DNA of 64,000 nucleotides, taken from contig NZ_SZXJ01000103.1 of assembly GCF_005281345.1 (NCBI RefSeq), positions 62,001 to 126,000 on the forward strand, in the 5' to 3' direction. Both the position numbers and the translations under genes were made by a program. Every line of letters starts with the position of its first letter. The first letter of the stretch is position 1. This DNA is from Citrobacter sp. wls619 (GTDB lineage: Bacteria; Pseudomonadota; Gammaproteobacteria; Enterobacterales; Enterobacteriaceae). The notes below the pieces were generated by a model that saw nothing but the letters and a program-made list of their open reading frames with translations, did not search any database and was not told where the DNA came from. This document shows, one piece after another, positions 45,541-54,321 of the stretch.

Positions 45541-46161
45541 TCAGATGGACAAATTATTGATTTTCATCTGCATCATTTCGCTCAGAGCAGGAGAGGCATC
45601 GCTTTTCACACCCGCTTCCCATGCGCTACGCGCACCTTGTTTGTCGCCTTTGCTCAGCAACGCTTCACCACGCAGATCGGCCACAATTGCCGCCCACCCT
45701 TCACCTTTAATGGTATCGAGTGTTTTCAGCGCGGTATCAGCCTGCTTAAGCTGAACCTGAACACGAGCAAGACGCAGATTAAGCACCGCTTTGAGATTCT
45801 CATCGCTGGTGGCGGCCAGGCCTTGTTGTAACTGGGCCGCGGCTTTCTCTAGTTCGTTTTGGTCAACAAACTGCTGTGCCAGTTCCATTGACGCTAACGC
45901 GCCATAGGTGTTTTTGTTTTCCGCTGCAAATTTCTCTGCGGCAGAAATGCTATCAGGCTTACCTGCGCTAACCGCAGTCACCGTATTTTGATATGCCAGA
46001 GAAGCAGAGCGTGCGGACTCCGTCTGATGACTGGTCCAGTAACGCCAGCCGACCAGCGCGCCAACCCCTAAAATGACCCCAACAACCAGCGCTTTGCCGT
46101 TTTCAGCAAAGAAGCGTTTTACCGCATCAACCTGGTCGTGTTCGTTCTCGTAAATTTCCAC
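45541..46161 (-). CDS. yfgM: Inner-membrane-anchored periplasmic protein YfgM (GTG start)
   Basis: Ancillary SecYEG-translocon protein that interacts with PpiD and supports periplasmic folding. The 206-residue product has a cytosolic N-terminus (MEIYENEHDQVDAVKRFF), one membrane helix (ALVVGVILGVGALVGWRYW, about 24-42) and a periplasmic TPR-like domain (NTYGALASMELAQQFVDQNELEKAAAQL onwards). GTG 46161 follows AAGGACAG and gives the E. coli length. It lies 13 bases after hisS on the same strand. Confidence 0.93.
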   Translation of the reverse strand: MEIYENEHDQVDAVKRFFAENGKALVVGVILGVGALVGWRYWTSHQTESARSASLAYQNTVTAVSAGKPDSISAAEKFAAENKNTYGALASMELAQQFVDQNELEKAAAQLQQGLAATSDENLKAVLNLRLARVQVQLKQADTALKTLDTIKGEGWAAIVADLRGEALLSKGDKQGARSAWEAGVKSDASPALSEMMQMKINNLSI

Positions 46162-46174
46162 GCTGTCCTTCTCC

Positions 46175-47449
46175 TTAGCCCAGTAGAGTGCGCAAATGCG
46201 TGGCAACGCTATCCTGCGCTACTGCCGTTTGCTCACCAGAGCGCAAATCCTTCACTACAACGGTACCGTCAGCCACTTCGGACTCACCCAGTACCAGTGC
46301 AACGCGGGCGCCCCACTTATCGGCGCGAGCAAACTGTTTCTTAAAGTTGCCGCCACCGTGGTTAGTCATCAGTTTCACACCAGGAACGTCATCACGCAGA
46401 CGTTCAGCAAGCCGCATAGCGGCTGACTGCGTATCCGCACCTGACGCCACCAGGTATATATCGACAACAGGATCTGCGTTAAATTCCGGATTAACTGCCT
46501 GAACTAGCAAAACAAGTCGTTCCAGACCCATAGCGAAACCTACCGCTGGCGTGGCACGACCGCCAAGTTGCTCAACCAGACCATCATAACGACCACCTGC
46601 ACAGACGGTACCCTGTGAGCCCAGGCTGTTGGTTACCCACTCAAATACGGTGCGGTTGTAATAGTCGAGACCACGAACCAGACGCTGATTAACGGTGTAG
46701 GCAATACCTGCGGATTCCAGCAATTTGCACAGACCCGCGAAATGTTCGCGAGAATCGTCATCAAGATAATCACCCAGAGCAGGGGCATCGTTCAGCAGCG
46801 CCTGCACGTCCGGGTTTTTGGAGTCGAGAACGCGCAGCGGGTTGGTATACATGCGGCGCTTGCAATCTTCGTCCAGTTTTTCTTTGTGCTGTTCCAGATA
46901 GGCGACCAGCGCATCACGGTAGTTAGCACGCGCTTCAAGCGAACCAATAGAGTTCAGCTCAAGGCTAACATGCTGGGAAATACCCAGTGCACGCCACCAG
47001 CGGGCCGTCAGCATAATCAGCTCAGCATCAATGTCCGGGCCTTGCAGACCAAACACTTCGACACCCAACTGATGGAATTGGCGATAACGACCTTTTTGCG
47101 GACGTTCGTGGCGGAACATCGGCCCGATGTACCACAGACGCTGTTCCTGATTGTACAGGAGACCATGTTCGATGCCGGCGCGTACGCAGCCCGCAGTGCC
47201 TTCAGGACGCAGGGTCAGGCTGTCGCCATTGCGGTCCTCAAAGGTATACATCTCTTTTTCAACGACGTCGGTCACTTCACCGATCGCACGTTTGAATAAC
47301 GGGGTCTGCTCTACAATCGGCAAGCGGATTTCACTGTAACCGTAGCTGCCGAGCACGTTTTTGAGAGTGCCTTCAATGCGCTGCCAGATGGCGGTTTCGC
47401 CAGGCAGATAATCGTTCATGCCGCGAATGGCTTGAATGTTTTTTGCCAC
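46175..47449 (-). CDS. hisS: Histidyl-tRNA synthetase (GTG start)
   Basis: Class II aminoacyl-tRNA synthetase that charges tRNA(His). The 424-residue product shows motif 2 ([20 protein letters not shown], about 112-131), histidine-binding motifs [15 protein letters not shown] and [14 protein letters not shown], and the anticodon-binding C-terminal domain ending LRTLLG. The start is GTG 47449 ([17 protein letters not shown]), as in E. coli. ispG lies upstream, yfgM downstream. Confidence 0.97.
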   Translation of the reverse strand: MAKNIQAIRGMNDYLPGETAIWQRIEGTLKNVLGSYGYSEIRLPIVEQTPLFKRAIGEVTDVVEKEMYTFEDRNGDSLTLRPEGTAGCVRAGIEHGLLYNQEQRLWYIGPMFRHERPQKGRYRQFHQLGVEVFGLQGPDIDAELIMLTARWWRALGISQHVSLELNSIGSLEARANYRDALVAYLEQHKEKLDEDCKRRMYTNPLRVLDSKNPDVQALLNDAPALGDYLDDDSREHFAGLCKLLESAGIAYTVNQRLVRGLDYYNRTVFEWVTNSLGSQGTVCAGGRYDGLVEQLGGRATPAVGFAMGLERLVLLVQAVNPEFNADPVVDIYLVASGADTQSAAMRLAERLRDDVPGVKLMTNHGGGNFKKQFARADKWGARVALVLGESEVADGTVVVKDLRSGEQTAVAQDSVATHLRTLLG

Positions 47450-47475
47450 GTTTATTCTCTTTATGGATATAAAAA

Positions 47476-47551
47476 TGAACCCTCAGCGCTAACCCGAACA
47501 ATGCGGGCGCCATGCGGGTTCAATCATACACGGGAAGCACGCCGCTTCCCA
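47476..47551 (-). other. Intercistronic hairpins between ispG and hisS
   Basis: GAACCC (from 47477) can pair with GGGTTC near 47516-47521. GGGAAGC (47532-47538) pairs with GCTTCCC (47544-47550), with a T-poor flank. They may modulate read-through from ispG to hisS or protect mRNA ends; no firm role can be given. Confidence 0.45.
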
Positions 47552-47559
47552 TCACGTTG

Positions 47560-48678
47560 TTATTTTTCAAGCTGCTGCACGTCGATACGACGCGCTTCGT
47601 CCAGAATACTCGCTTTAGCGCGGATGCGGGCTTCAAGCTGCGTAATCATGTCGTCGTTATCGAGTCTGTCCTTACGCACGCCGTCTTCATACAGGCCGCT
47701 TTTCTTGTTGCCGCCCGTCACACCCAGCGTGGAAACCAGTGCTTCGCCAGGACCGTTTACCACGCAGCCGATGATCGAAACGTCCATTGGCGTAATGATA
47801 TCTTCCAGGCGTTGCTCCAGCGCGTTAACCGTGCCGATAACGTCGAACTCCTGGCGTGAGCAGGTTGGACAAGCGATGAAGTTGATCCCGCGCGCGCGAA
47901 TGCGCAGCGATTTCAGGATATCAAAACCCACTTTGATCTCTTCCACCGGATCCGCCGCCAAAGAAACGCGCAGCGTGTCGCCGATCCCTTCAGATAACAG
48001 CAGGCCAAGGCCGATCGCGGACTTCACCGAGCCGCTACGCAGGCCACCGGCTTCTGTGATCCCCAGGTGCAGCGGCTGATCCATCTGTTTTGCCAGCAGA
48101 CGATACGATTCTACGGCGAGAAAAACATCAGATGCTTTCACGCTGACTTTGAACTGATCGAAGTTCAGGCGATCGAGATGATCCACATGACGCATCGCGG
48201 ATTCCAGCAGCGCCTGCGGCGTCGGTTCACCGTATTTTTCCTGCAGGTCTTTTTCCAGCGATCCGGCGTTTACGCCGATACGGATAGGAATATTTTTATC
48301 ACGAGCGCAATCCACCACCATGCGAATACGCTCTTCACTGCCGATATTACCTGGGTTAATACGCAGACAATCGACACCGTATTCCGCCACTTTCAGCGCA
48401 ATACGGTAATCAAAGTGAATATCGGCAACCAGCGGGACATTAACCTGCTGTTTGATAAGCTTGAACGCTTCTGCAGCATCCATTGTCGGTACAGAGACGC
48501 GAACAATGTCTGCGCCTACACGTTCCAGCGCTTTGATCTGATTAACCGTCGCTTCCACATCCGTGGTCCGCGTATTGGTCATAGACTGTACGGCGATGGG
48601 CGCACCATCGCCGATCGGCACGTTCCCAACGTAAATGCGTGTCGATTTTCTACGTTGAATTGGAGCCTGATTATGCAT
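47560..48678 (-). CDS. ispG: 4-hydroxy-3-methylbut-2-en-1-yl diphosphate synthase IspG
   Basis: Cytoplasmic [4Fe-4S] enzyme of the MEP isoprenoid pathway that converts MEcPP to HMBPP. The 372-residue product has an N-terminal TIM barrel ([20 protein letters not shown]) and a C-terminal cluster domain with ligands in [11 protein letters not shown] (about C270 and C273) and in [12 protein letters not shown] (cysteine about 305, glutamate about 312). ATG 48678 follows GGGAGA. rodZ lies 26 bases upstream on the same strand; hisS follows. Confidence 0.97.
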   Translation of the reverse strand: MHNQAPIQRRKSTRIYVGNVPIGDGAPIAVQSMTNTRTTDVEATVNQIKALERVGADIVRVSVPTMDAAEAFKLIKQQVNVPLVADIHFDYRIALKVAEYGVDCLRINPGNIGSEERIRMVVDCARDKNIPIRIGVNAGSLEKDLQEKYGEPTPQALLESAMRHVDHLDRLNFDQFKVSVKASDVFLAVESYRLLAKQMDQPLHLGITEAGGLRSGSVKSAIGLGLLLSEGIGDTLRVSLAADPVEEIKVGFDILKSLRIRARGINFIACPTCSRQEFDVIGTVNALEQRLEDIITPMDVSIIGCVVNGPGEALVSTLGVTGGNKKSGLYEDGVRKDRLDNDDMITQLEARIRAKASILDEARRIDVQQLEK

Positions 48679-48704
48679 TAAAAAATCTCCCGCATTGCCG
48701 TCTG

Positions 48705-49697
48705 TTACTGAGCCGGTGATTGTTCGGCATTAACGGTCAGACGCGCAACCTGGTTAGTTCTGATAAAACGACTCAGGTCGACAGGTTTACCCTGGAACTG
48801 AATCTGCACTGCCGCCGGAGCACCAATTTTCAGTTTGTACGGTGCCTGACCGGTCAGATTCAAATTGCCATCTTTACGCTGCATGCCGCTAAACAGTTTT
48901 TTACCGGTTGCGTCGGTCACTTCCAGCCAGCAGTCAGCGGTGAAATTCATCACCAGCGCGTTAGGATCGGCAGCCGGCGTTGTTACACCCGCCTGGTCAG
49001 TCGGCAATGGTGCCGCTGTCGCCGGTGCAGTCGGTGTGGTCGTTGCCGTATCAACATTGGCCTGAGACGGAGCCACAACGGCGTTTTGATCTGCGCCAGG
49101 CGCCGGGGTCGCTGCGGTATCCGGCGTTTGAGCGGCATCAGCCACTGCGCCATCATCCGGAGCCGGTGTACTGTCCTGGCTTGCAGCGGCGCTGGTATCC
49201 AGCGGCACGCTCTGCGCGTTATCTTTACCGGCATTCAGTTCAGCGGAAGATTGATCGGCCATCGTGGTGATCTCTTCCTGCTGTGCTTTATGGTTCTGCC
49301 ACCACCAGGCACCGGTCAGTCCGACAACGACAAACAGCACAAGCCAGGTAAAGGTCATTAACCAGCCGTCACGTTTCTTACGACGCTTACCGAGCGAGAA
49401 GCTCTGCATCGGTGCGACTTTAGCTGGTCGAATCGGAGCCTGTTTTTCCAGCCCTGGCAACAGTTCTTCTTCAGGAATATGCACCAGACGCGCATAAGAA
49501 CGGATATACCCACGCAGGAATGTCGAAGCGAGATCGGCTGGCGCCTTATCTTCTTCAATATCGCGTACCGTGGAGACCTTCAGGCAGAGTCGTTCCGCGA
49601 CCACCTGTTGGCTGAATCCGAGTTGTTCACGGGCATTGCGCAGACGAACGCCGGTGGAGAGTGCTTCATTTTTGTCGTGCGTGGCTTCAGTATTCAT
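48705..49697 (-). CDS. rodZ: Cytoskeletal protein RodZ
   Basis: Inner-membrane protein that links MreB filaments to the elongation machinery and keeps cells rod-shaped. The 330-residue product has a cytoplasmic helix-turn-helix domain (about 15-85; [19 protein letters not shown]) and a basic juxtamembrane stretch ([10 protein letters not shown]). One membrane helix (about 112-133) is followed by a long periplasmic Pro/Thr/Ala-rich linker (about 140-240) and a C-terminal DUF4115 beta domain. It is the first gene of a rodZ-ispG-hisS-yfgM-bamB run. rlmN lies upstream with its own hairpin in between. Confidence 0.96.
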   Translation of the reverse strand: MNTEATHDKNEALSTGVRLRNAREQLGFSQQVVAERLCLKVSTVRDIEEDKAPADLASTFLRGYIRSYARLVHIPEEELLPGLEKQAPIRPAKVAPMQSFSLGKRRKKRDGWLMTFTWLVLFVVVGLTGAWWWQNHKAQQEEITTMADQSSAELNAGKDNAQSVPLDTSAAASQDSTPAPDDGAVADAAQTPDTAATPAPGADQNAVVAPSQANVDTATTTPTAPATAAPLPTDQAGVTTPAADPNALVMNFTADCWLEVTDATGKKLFSGMQRKDGNLNLTGQAPYKLKIGAPAAVQIQFQGKPVDLSRFIRTNQVARLTVNAEQSPAQ

Positions 49698-49981
49698 TCG
49701 CTACAGCTGCGTAAATTTGGGTTCTGGCGCCGGCGAGCCACAATGCTCACCCACACCGCGAAACATCTGGTCAGTTAACCTTCGTCAGACAGTATAAAAC
49801 GGTCAGACTATCTATGACAAAACAGCGTAAACCTAAGGGCTAAACGCTTGTTGCACCGCTACATACTGCCTTAAAGTCGACTAAAACGCACCGTTATTAT
49901 TGATCCGACGACGACAACAAAGGACCTTATGTAACTTACATTGCACTACGGTACATTATTTATACCGTAGTGCATTCGGCA
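49698..49981. other. Intergenic region between rlmN and rodZ
   Basis: About 284 bases that hold the rodZ promoter region and the rlmN terminator hairpin (49942-49974). No conserved short gene was recognised. Confidence 0.6.
49942..49974 (-). terminator. Hairpin downstream of rlmN
   Basis: TGCACTACGGTA pairs perfectly with TACCGTAGTGCA, 12 bp around a 9-nt loop, starting seven bases past the rlmN stop. There is no long T-run. Confidence 0.72.
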
Positions 49982-51148
49982 TCAAACGGTTTTGATATCG
50001 ATAGCATCGCCCTGCATACGCTTGCGCAGAGTACGCTTGGTACGGTCGATAACGTCTCCCGCCAGTTGACCACAGGCTGCATCGATGTCATCACCACGTG
50101 TTTTACGCACGATGGTCGTGAAACCATAGCTCATCAACACTTTAGAGAAACGATCGATACGACTGTTAGAGCTACGGCCATACGGCGCGCCCGGGAACGG
50201 GTTCCACGGAATCAGGTTGATCTTACACGGCGTATCTTTCAGCAGTTCTGCAAGCTGATGCGCATGCTCAGTGCCATCGTTGATATGGTCCAACATCACA
50301 TACTCGATGGTCACGCGGCCCTGGTTCGCATTGGATTTCTCCAGATAGCGGCGCACTGCCCCGAGGAACGTTTCAATATTGTACTTTTTGTTGATAGGTA
50401 CAATTTCGTCACGAATTTCATCATTTGGCGCATGCAGAGAAATCGCCAGTGCGACATCAATCATATCGCCCAACTTATCCAGCGCAGGGACGACGCCTGA
50501 GGTGGACAGCGTAACGCGACGCTTGGACAACCCGAAACCGAAGTCATCAAGCATAATTTCCATCGCCGGAACGACGTTAGTCAGGTTAAGCAGTGGCTCC
50601 CCCATCCCCATCATCACCACGTTGGTGATGGGACGTACGCCTGTGGCTTTCACCGCGCCGACGATTTTCGCCGCACGCCAGACCTGACCAATGATTTCCG
50701 ACACCCGCAGGTTACGGTTAAAGCCCTGCTGCGCCGTAGAGCAGAATTTACACTCTAATGCACAACCAACCTGTGAAGAAACACACAGGGTCGCGCGATC
50801 GTCTTCCGGGATATACACCGTTTCAACGCGCTGATCGCCAACCGCGATGGCCCATTTGATAGTGCCATCAGAAGAACGCTGCTCTTCCACCACTTCCGGG
50901 GCGCGAATTTCAGCCACTTCTTTCAGTTTGTTACGCAGCACCTTATTGATGTCAGTCATGTCATCAAAATTGTCGCTGCAATAGTGGTACATCCATTTCA
51001 TGACCTGATCGGCACGAAACGGCTTTTCGCCCATCTCTTTGAAGAATTCGCGCATCTGCTGACGGTTCAGATCCAGCAGGTTAATTTTTCCATTTTTATT
51101 TGGAACCGCAGCAATGACGACTTCAGAGGTGTTAACTAATTCAGACAT
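49982..51148 (-). CDS. rlmN: Dual-specificity RNA methyltransferase RlmN
   Basis: Radical-SAM enzyme that methylates C2 of A2503 in 23S rRNA and A37 in some tRNAs. The 388-residue product has the cluster motif CALECKFC (about 129-136), a SAM-binding GMGEPLLN, and two mechanistic cysteines: one in LCVSSQVG before the cluster and one in [11 protein letters not shown] near the C-terminus. The start is ATG 51148. The N-terminal 20 residues differ from E. coli by a few insertions, while the rest is nearly identical. It lies downstream of ndk beyond a terminator and an ERIC element. Confidence 0.96.
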   Translation of the reverse strand: MSELVNTSEVVIAAVPNKNGKINLLDLNRQQMREFFKEMGEKPFRADQVMKWMYHYCSDNFDDMTDINKVLRNKLKEVAEIRAPEVVEEQRSSDGTIKWAIAVGDQRVETVYIPEDDRATLCVSSQVGCALECKFCSTAQQGFNRNLRVSEIIGQVWRAAKIVGAVKATGVRPITNVVMMGMGEPLLNLTNVVPAMEIMLDDFGFGLSKRRVTLSTSGVVPALDKLGDMIDVALAISLHAPNDEIRDEIVPINKKYNIETFLGAVRRYLEKSNANQGRVTIEYVMLDHINDGTEHAHQLAELLKDTPCKINLIPWNPFPGAPYGRSSNSRIDRFSKVLMSYGFTTIVRKTRGDDIDAACGQLAGDVIDRTKRTLRKRMQGDAIDIKTV

Positions 51149-51438
51149 AATTTTTTCCGGCCTCGTTGTTACACGTTATGGCCCGTGGAGGGTTAAAAAG
51201 AAACGCCCCGGTAAGCGGTCTGCTCTTCCGGGGCGTTGCATTGTACAAAGTCTGGCGCAGGGATGCCACGTTTGCACGAAGCATTAGCGAAAATAATATG
51301 TAAATCGCTAATTCATCTCCAAAGGATTTCGCGTCGCAGGAAGGCGGCAAGTTCGAGCATCCCCGGGAGCATAGAAAACTATGTGACCGGGGTAAACGGA
51401 CGCAGCCAACGCATCTGCGACGTGAAAGACGCAGGAGA
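51149..51438. other. rlmN-ndk intergenic region
   Basis: Holds a strong terminator (51202-51237) and a full ERIC element (51314-51440). Between them lies about 75 bases of unassigned sequence that should include the rlmN promoter. No gene is seen. Confidence 0.8.
51202..51237 (-). terminator. Terminator upstream of rlmN (for ndk transcripts)
   Basis: AACGCCCCGG pairs with CCGGGGCGTT, 10 bp perfect over a 16-nt loop, followed on the minus strand by TTCTTTTT. Confidence 0.9.
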
Positions 51439-51440
51439 TT
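51314..51440 (+). repeat. ERIC element, full length (about 127 bp), diverged
   Basis: Aligns with ERIC throughout: CATCTCCAAAGGATTTCG, then GCAGGAAGGCGGCAAG, CCCCGGGAGCATAG, a loop AAAA, CTATGTGACCGGGGT, GCAGCCAACGCATCTGC, and GTGAAAGACG. Long-range pairing is kept by compensating changes: CGTCGCAG (51332-51339) with CTGCGACG (51415-51422), CCCCGG with CCGGGG, and CATAG with CTATG. Its right end touches the ndk stop codon. Confidence 0.85.
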
Positions 51441-51870
51441 AGCGCGTGCGCGGGCAAACCTCACCTTCACCAAAGAAATAGGCGATTTCACGGGCTGCGG
51501 ATTCAACGGAATCGGAACCGTGGGTACCATTTTCGGTGAAGCTGTCCGCGTAGTCGGCACGCAGCGTACCGGCCAGCGCATTTGCCGGATTCGTTGCGCC
51601 CAGCAGATCGCGATGACGCTGTACGGCATTTTCGCTTTCCAGTACGGAAACGACGATTGGACCGGAGGTCATGAATTCAACCAGGCCATCAAAGAACGGT
51701 TTGCCGTCGTGCTCAGCATAGAAGCCACGCGCCTGCTCAACGGTCAGGTGCAGCATTTTAGTGCCGACAATTTTGAACCCTGCTGCTTCGAAGCGCGCAA
51801 AGATGCTCCCAATAACGTTTTTTGCCACCGCGTTTGGTTTGATGATGGAAAAAGTACGTTCAATAGCCAT
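51439..51870 (-). CDS. ndk: Nucleoside diphosphate kinase
   Basis: Equalises nucleoside triphosphate pools by transferring the gamma-phosphate through a phospho-histidine. The 143-residue product is the family length, with [17 protein letters not shown] at the start and the active histidine in [14 protein letters not shown] (about 117). ATG 51870 follows AGAGGTAATC. The stop codon lies at the very edge of an ERIC element, so the insertion came as close as it could without changing the protein. pbpC lies upstream on the same strand, 138 bases away. Confidence 0.97.
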   Translation of the reverse strand: MAIERTFSIIKPNAVAKNVIGSIFARFEAAGFKIVGTKMLHLTVEQARGFYAEHDGKPFFDGLVEFMTSGPIVVSVLESENAVQRHRDLLGATNPANALAGTLRADYADSFTENGTHGSDSVESAAREIAYFFGEGEVCPRTR

Positions 51871-52008
51871 GATTACCTCTGAAAAAAGATGTTCTGTTAT
51901 GGTTTACCTGGCGCGGATTATAAAGAGCATCCTGGCCGTTGACTATTGACGAAGGTAACATTTCTTTAAAATAAGATGATTTTTAGCAACAAACCATCTC
52001 AACCTGGT

Positions 52009-54321
52009 CTATTGCAAAGAAAATCTCACCGTCGCCACCTGTCCCGCGTCATCCATCACCAGCAGTTGGTAATCCCCTTTTACGGTGAGTCGCAGGGTAA
52101 GACGACGCCCACGATCATCCAGCCGTTCGCCGTTAAGGAACCACCAGCGCTCACCTGTCCCACCGCTGGTTTGCACCGGTAATGAAGCCTGCTGCATACC
52201 GGGTAAACGTTTCACAATCGCGCCATCGCGCACACCTGTCAACTGCAGCGGTAATGTAGCATCCTGCCCCAGCGGCGGACAGATTGCAGAAACCGGCGGT
52301 AACCTCGCCCCCCGACGCTCTGATTCCGGCAGCCAGGGTTCCAGCGGCAATGGCCAGACGACTAATGTTTGCTCACGCGCCTGCGAGCAATCCGCTGCAA
52401 CGCGTTTTCCCTCATCGTCCAGCCAGACAGGAAAACGAATGCCACTCACGCCTTCTTGTTCGGGTAATAACAACGTTGGCGGTTGGCTACCGTCCAGTAG
52501 CCAGGTGGCTAAACGACGACGACAGTTACCATCACCCTCCGGCAGAGATTGCCCGCCAGGCCAGCACACCACACCGCGGCTAACTGAATCAGGACGAGGA
52601 TCCTCCGGCTGAGCGCTTCCCCGCGCCAGCAGCATATTATTCACCTGATTTAAAAGAGGGACGGCGCTGGCAAAACCAAACTGCCCGACCACCGGCGTAC
52701 CGTCGGGTCGACCGGTCCAGATACCTATCACATAACGTGAATTAACGCCGATTGCCCATGCGTCACGATAGCCATAACTGGTGCCCGTTTTCCACGCCAG
52801 CGGGACCACTCTGCTCATAGCGTTATCCGGTAGCGGTTGCGCTTCATCGGCCATAATGCGGCGAATAATCCACGCCGCGCCCGCCGACATCAACGGACGT
52901 TCAAGCAGTGGGTCGCCCGGCTGCAGACGCAGTTTTCCCGCTTTTCCCTGGCGAGCAAACGCGCTGTATGCCGCCGCCATATCTTCAAGTCTCGCCCCCG
53001 CGCCGCCCAGGATCAACGACAGATTCGGCGTGGCTCCTGCGGGTAAATACAACGGCAAACCCACATTACGCAATTTTGCGGCAAAACGCTTCGGGCCATA
53101 GGCTTCAAGCACCTGCACGGCGGGTAAATTGAGTGAACGCACCAGCGCTTCACTCATGCTCACCGGGCCATGAAAGCCACTATCAAAATTCCCTGGACGA
53201 TAATCCCCGGTACGACGCGGCACGTCCTGCAACAACGAAGCAGGATGAATGAGTCCGTCATCCAACGCCAGGCCATATACAAACGGCTTTAGCACCGAGC
53301 CGGGCGAACGGATCGCATTCACCATATCCACATGACCAAAGCGGGAGTCATCATTCATATCTACCGACCCCACCCAGCCACGCACGCTCATATCGGTGTG
53401 ATCGACCACAATCATCGCCAGCGAACTGCGCGCAGGTAAGCGCCCCTTCCAGTTTTGCGCCAGCTCTTCCAGTTGGCGCTGCAACCCGGCGTCAAGGGTG
53501 GTCACGATTTTATCGCTTCGGCTTTTTCCCAGCATCATGCGCGAGAATAACGGCGCTAACTGCGGCATTTGTCTGGGCGCCAACCAGACCGGTTCTTCGC
53601 GCGACTCCTGTACCTGTCTGGCAGGCCAAATGCCCTGCGTCGCCATACGTTCGAGCACTTTATTGCGCGCCGCTTGCGCGCGATCCGGCCAACGGTCCGG
53701 GCGCAGACGACTCGGCGCCTGCGGCAGCACCGCCAGCAGCGCAGCATCGGAATAACTCAATTGCGCGGGCGATTTGCCAAGATAGGCCCAGCTTGCCGCC
53801 CCCACGCCCTGCAGCGTACCGCCAAATGGCGCACGGTTAAGATACAGCGTCAGGATGTCGCGCTTGGAAAGGTGCCACTCCAGTTGCATTGCGCGCCAGA
53901 GTTGGCGGAACTTACCGCCAAAGGTGCGAGGATGAGGGTCAAGTAATCTTGCGACCTGCATGGTGAGCGTACTGCCGCCCGAAACCACGCGCCCGGAGGA
54001 GAGATCCTGCCACGCTGCGCGCAGCACCGAAAACGGATTAACACCGGGATGTTTCCAGAACCAGCGATCTTCGTAATTAATTAACGCGTCGAGGTACCGG
54101 GGCGAGACCTCATCAATTGTGACCGGATAACGCCAGATACCGTCCGCATCGGCAAAACGCCATAGCGGTGTACCATCGTACGCCACCACGACACGCGCAG
54201 GATCGACTTCATGAAGCGGCAGCGGCCAGATTTTATCTGCCGACCAAACCGCCGCCACGAGTAATAGCATAACGGCGACCAGCCAGAGCCAGCAGCCGCG
54301 TTTCCCCAACCGGTGCATCAT
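52009..54321 (-). CDS. pbpC: Bifunctional penicillin-binding protein 1C
   Basis: Inner-membrane peptidoglycan glycosyltransferase with a transpeptidase-like domain. The 770-residue product has an N-terminal membrane anchor (CWLWLVAVMLLLVAAVWSA, about 10-28) and a GT51 domain (catalytic glutamate in INYEDRWFWKHPGVNP, then GGSTLTMQVARLL). The transpeptidase domain follows, with SxxK in RSPGSVLKPFVYG and KTGTSYGYRDAW, and then a C-terminal BiPBP_C domain. ATG 54321 (or the ATG one codon later) overlaps the yfhM stop region, so the two are coupled. PBP1C and the macroglobulin-like YfhM are thought to act together on cell-wall damage. Confidence 0.95.
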   Translation of the reverse strand: MMHRLGKRGCWLWLVAVMLLLVAAVWSADKIWPLPLHEVDPARVVVAYDGTPLWRFADADGIWRYPVTIDEVSPRYLDALINYEDRWFWKHPGVNPFSVLRAAWQDLSSGRVVSGGSTLTMQVARLLDPHPRTFGGKFRQLWRAMQLEWHLSKRDILTLYLNRAPFGGTLQGVGAASWAYLGKSPAQLSYSDAALLAVLPQAPSRLRPDRWPDRAQAARNKVLERMATQGIWPARQVQESREEPVWLAPRQMPQLAPLFSRMMLGKSRSDKIVTTLDAGLQRQLEELAQNWKGRLPARSSLAMIVVDHTDMSVRGWVGSVDMNDDSRFGHVDMVNAIRSPGSVLKPFVYGLALDDGLIHPASLLQDVPRRTGDYRPGNFDSGFHGPVSMSEALVRSLNLPAVQVLEAYGPKRFAAKLRNVGLPLYLPAGATPNLSLILGGAGARLEDMAAAYSAFARQGKAGKLRLQPGDPLLERPLMSAGAAWIIRRIMADEAQPLPDNAMSRVVPLAWKTGTSYGYRDAWAIGVNSRYVIGIWTGRPDGTPVVGQFGFASAVPLLNQVNNMLLARGSAQPEDPRPDSVSRGVVCWPGGQSLPEGDGNCRRRLATWLLDGSQPPTLLLPEQEGVSGIRFPVWLDDEGKRVAADCSQAREQTLVVWPLPLEPWLPESERRGARLPPVSAICPPLGQDATLPLQLTGVRDGAIVKRLPGMQQASLPVQTSGGTGERWWFLNGERLDDRGRRLTLRLTVKGDYQLLVMDDAGQVATVRFSLQ

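Noticed and set aside
51141-51629. 162-codon frame across the rlmN-ndk gap
   Set aside because: It runs through a terminator, an ERIC element and antisense/off-frame ndk sequence, with no conserved features.
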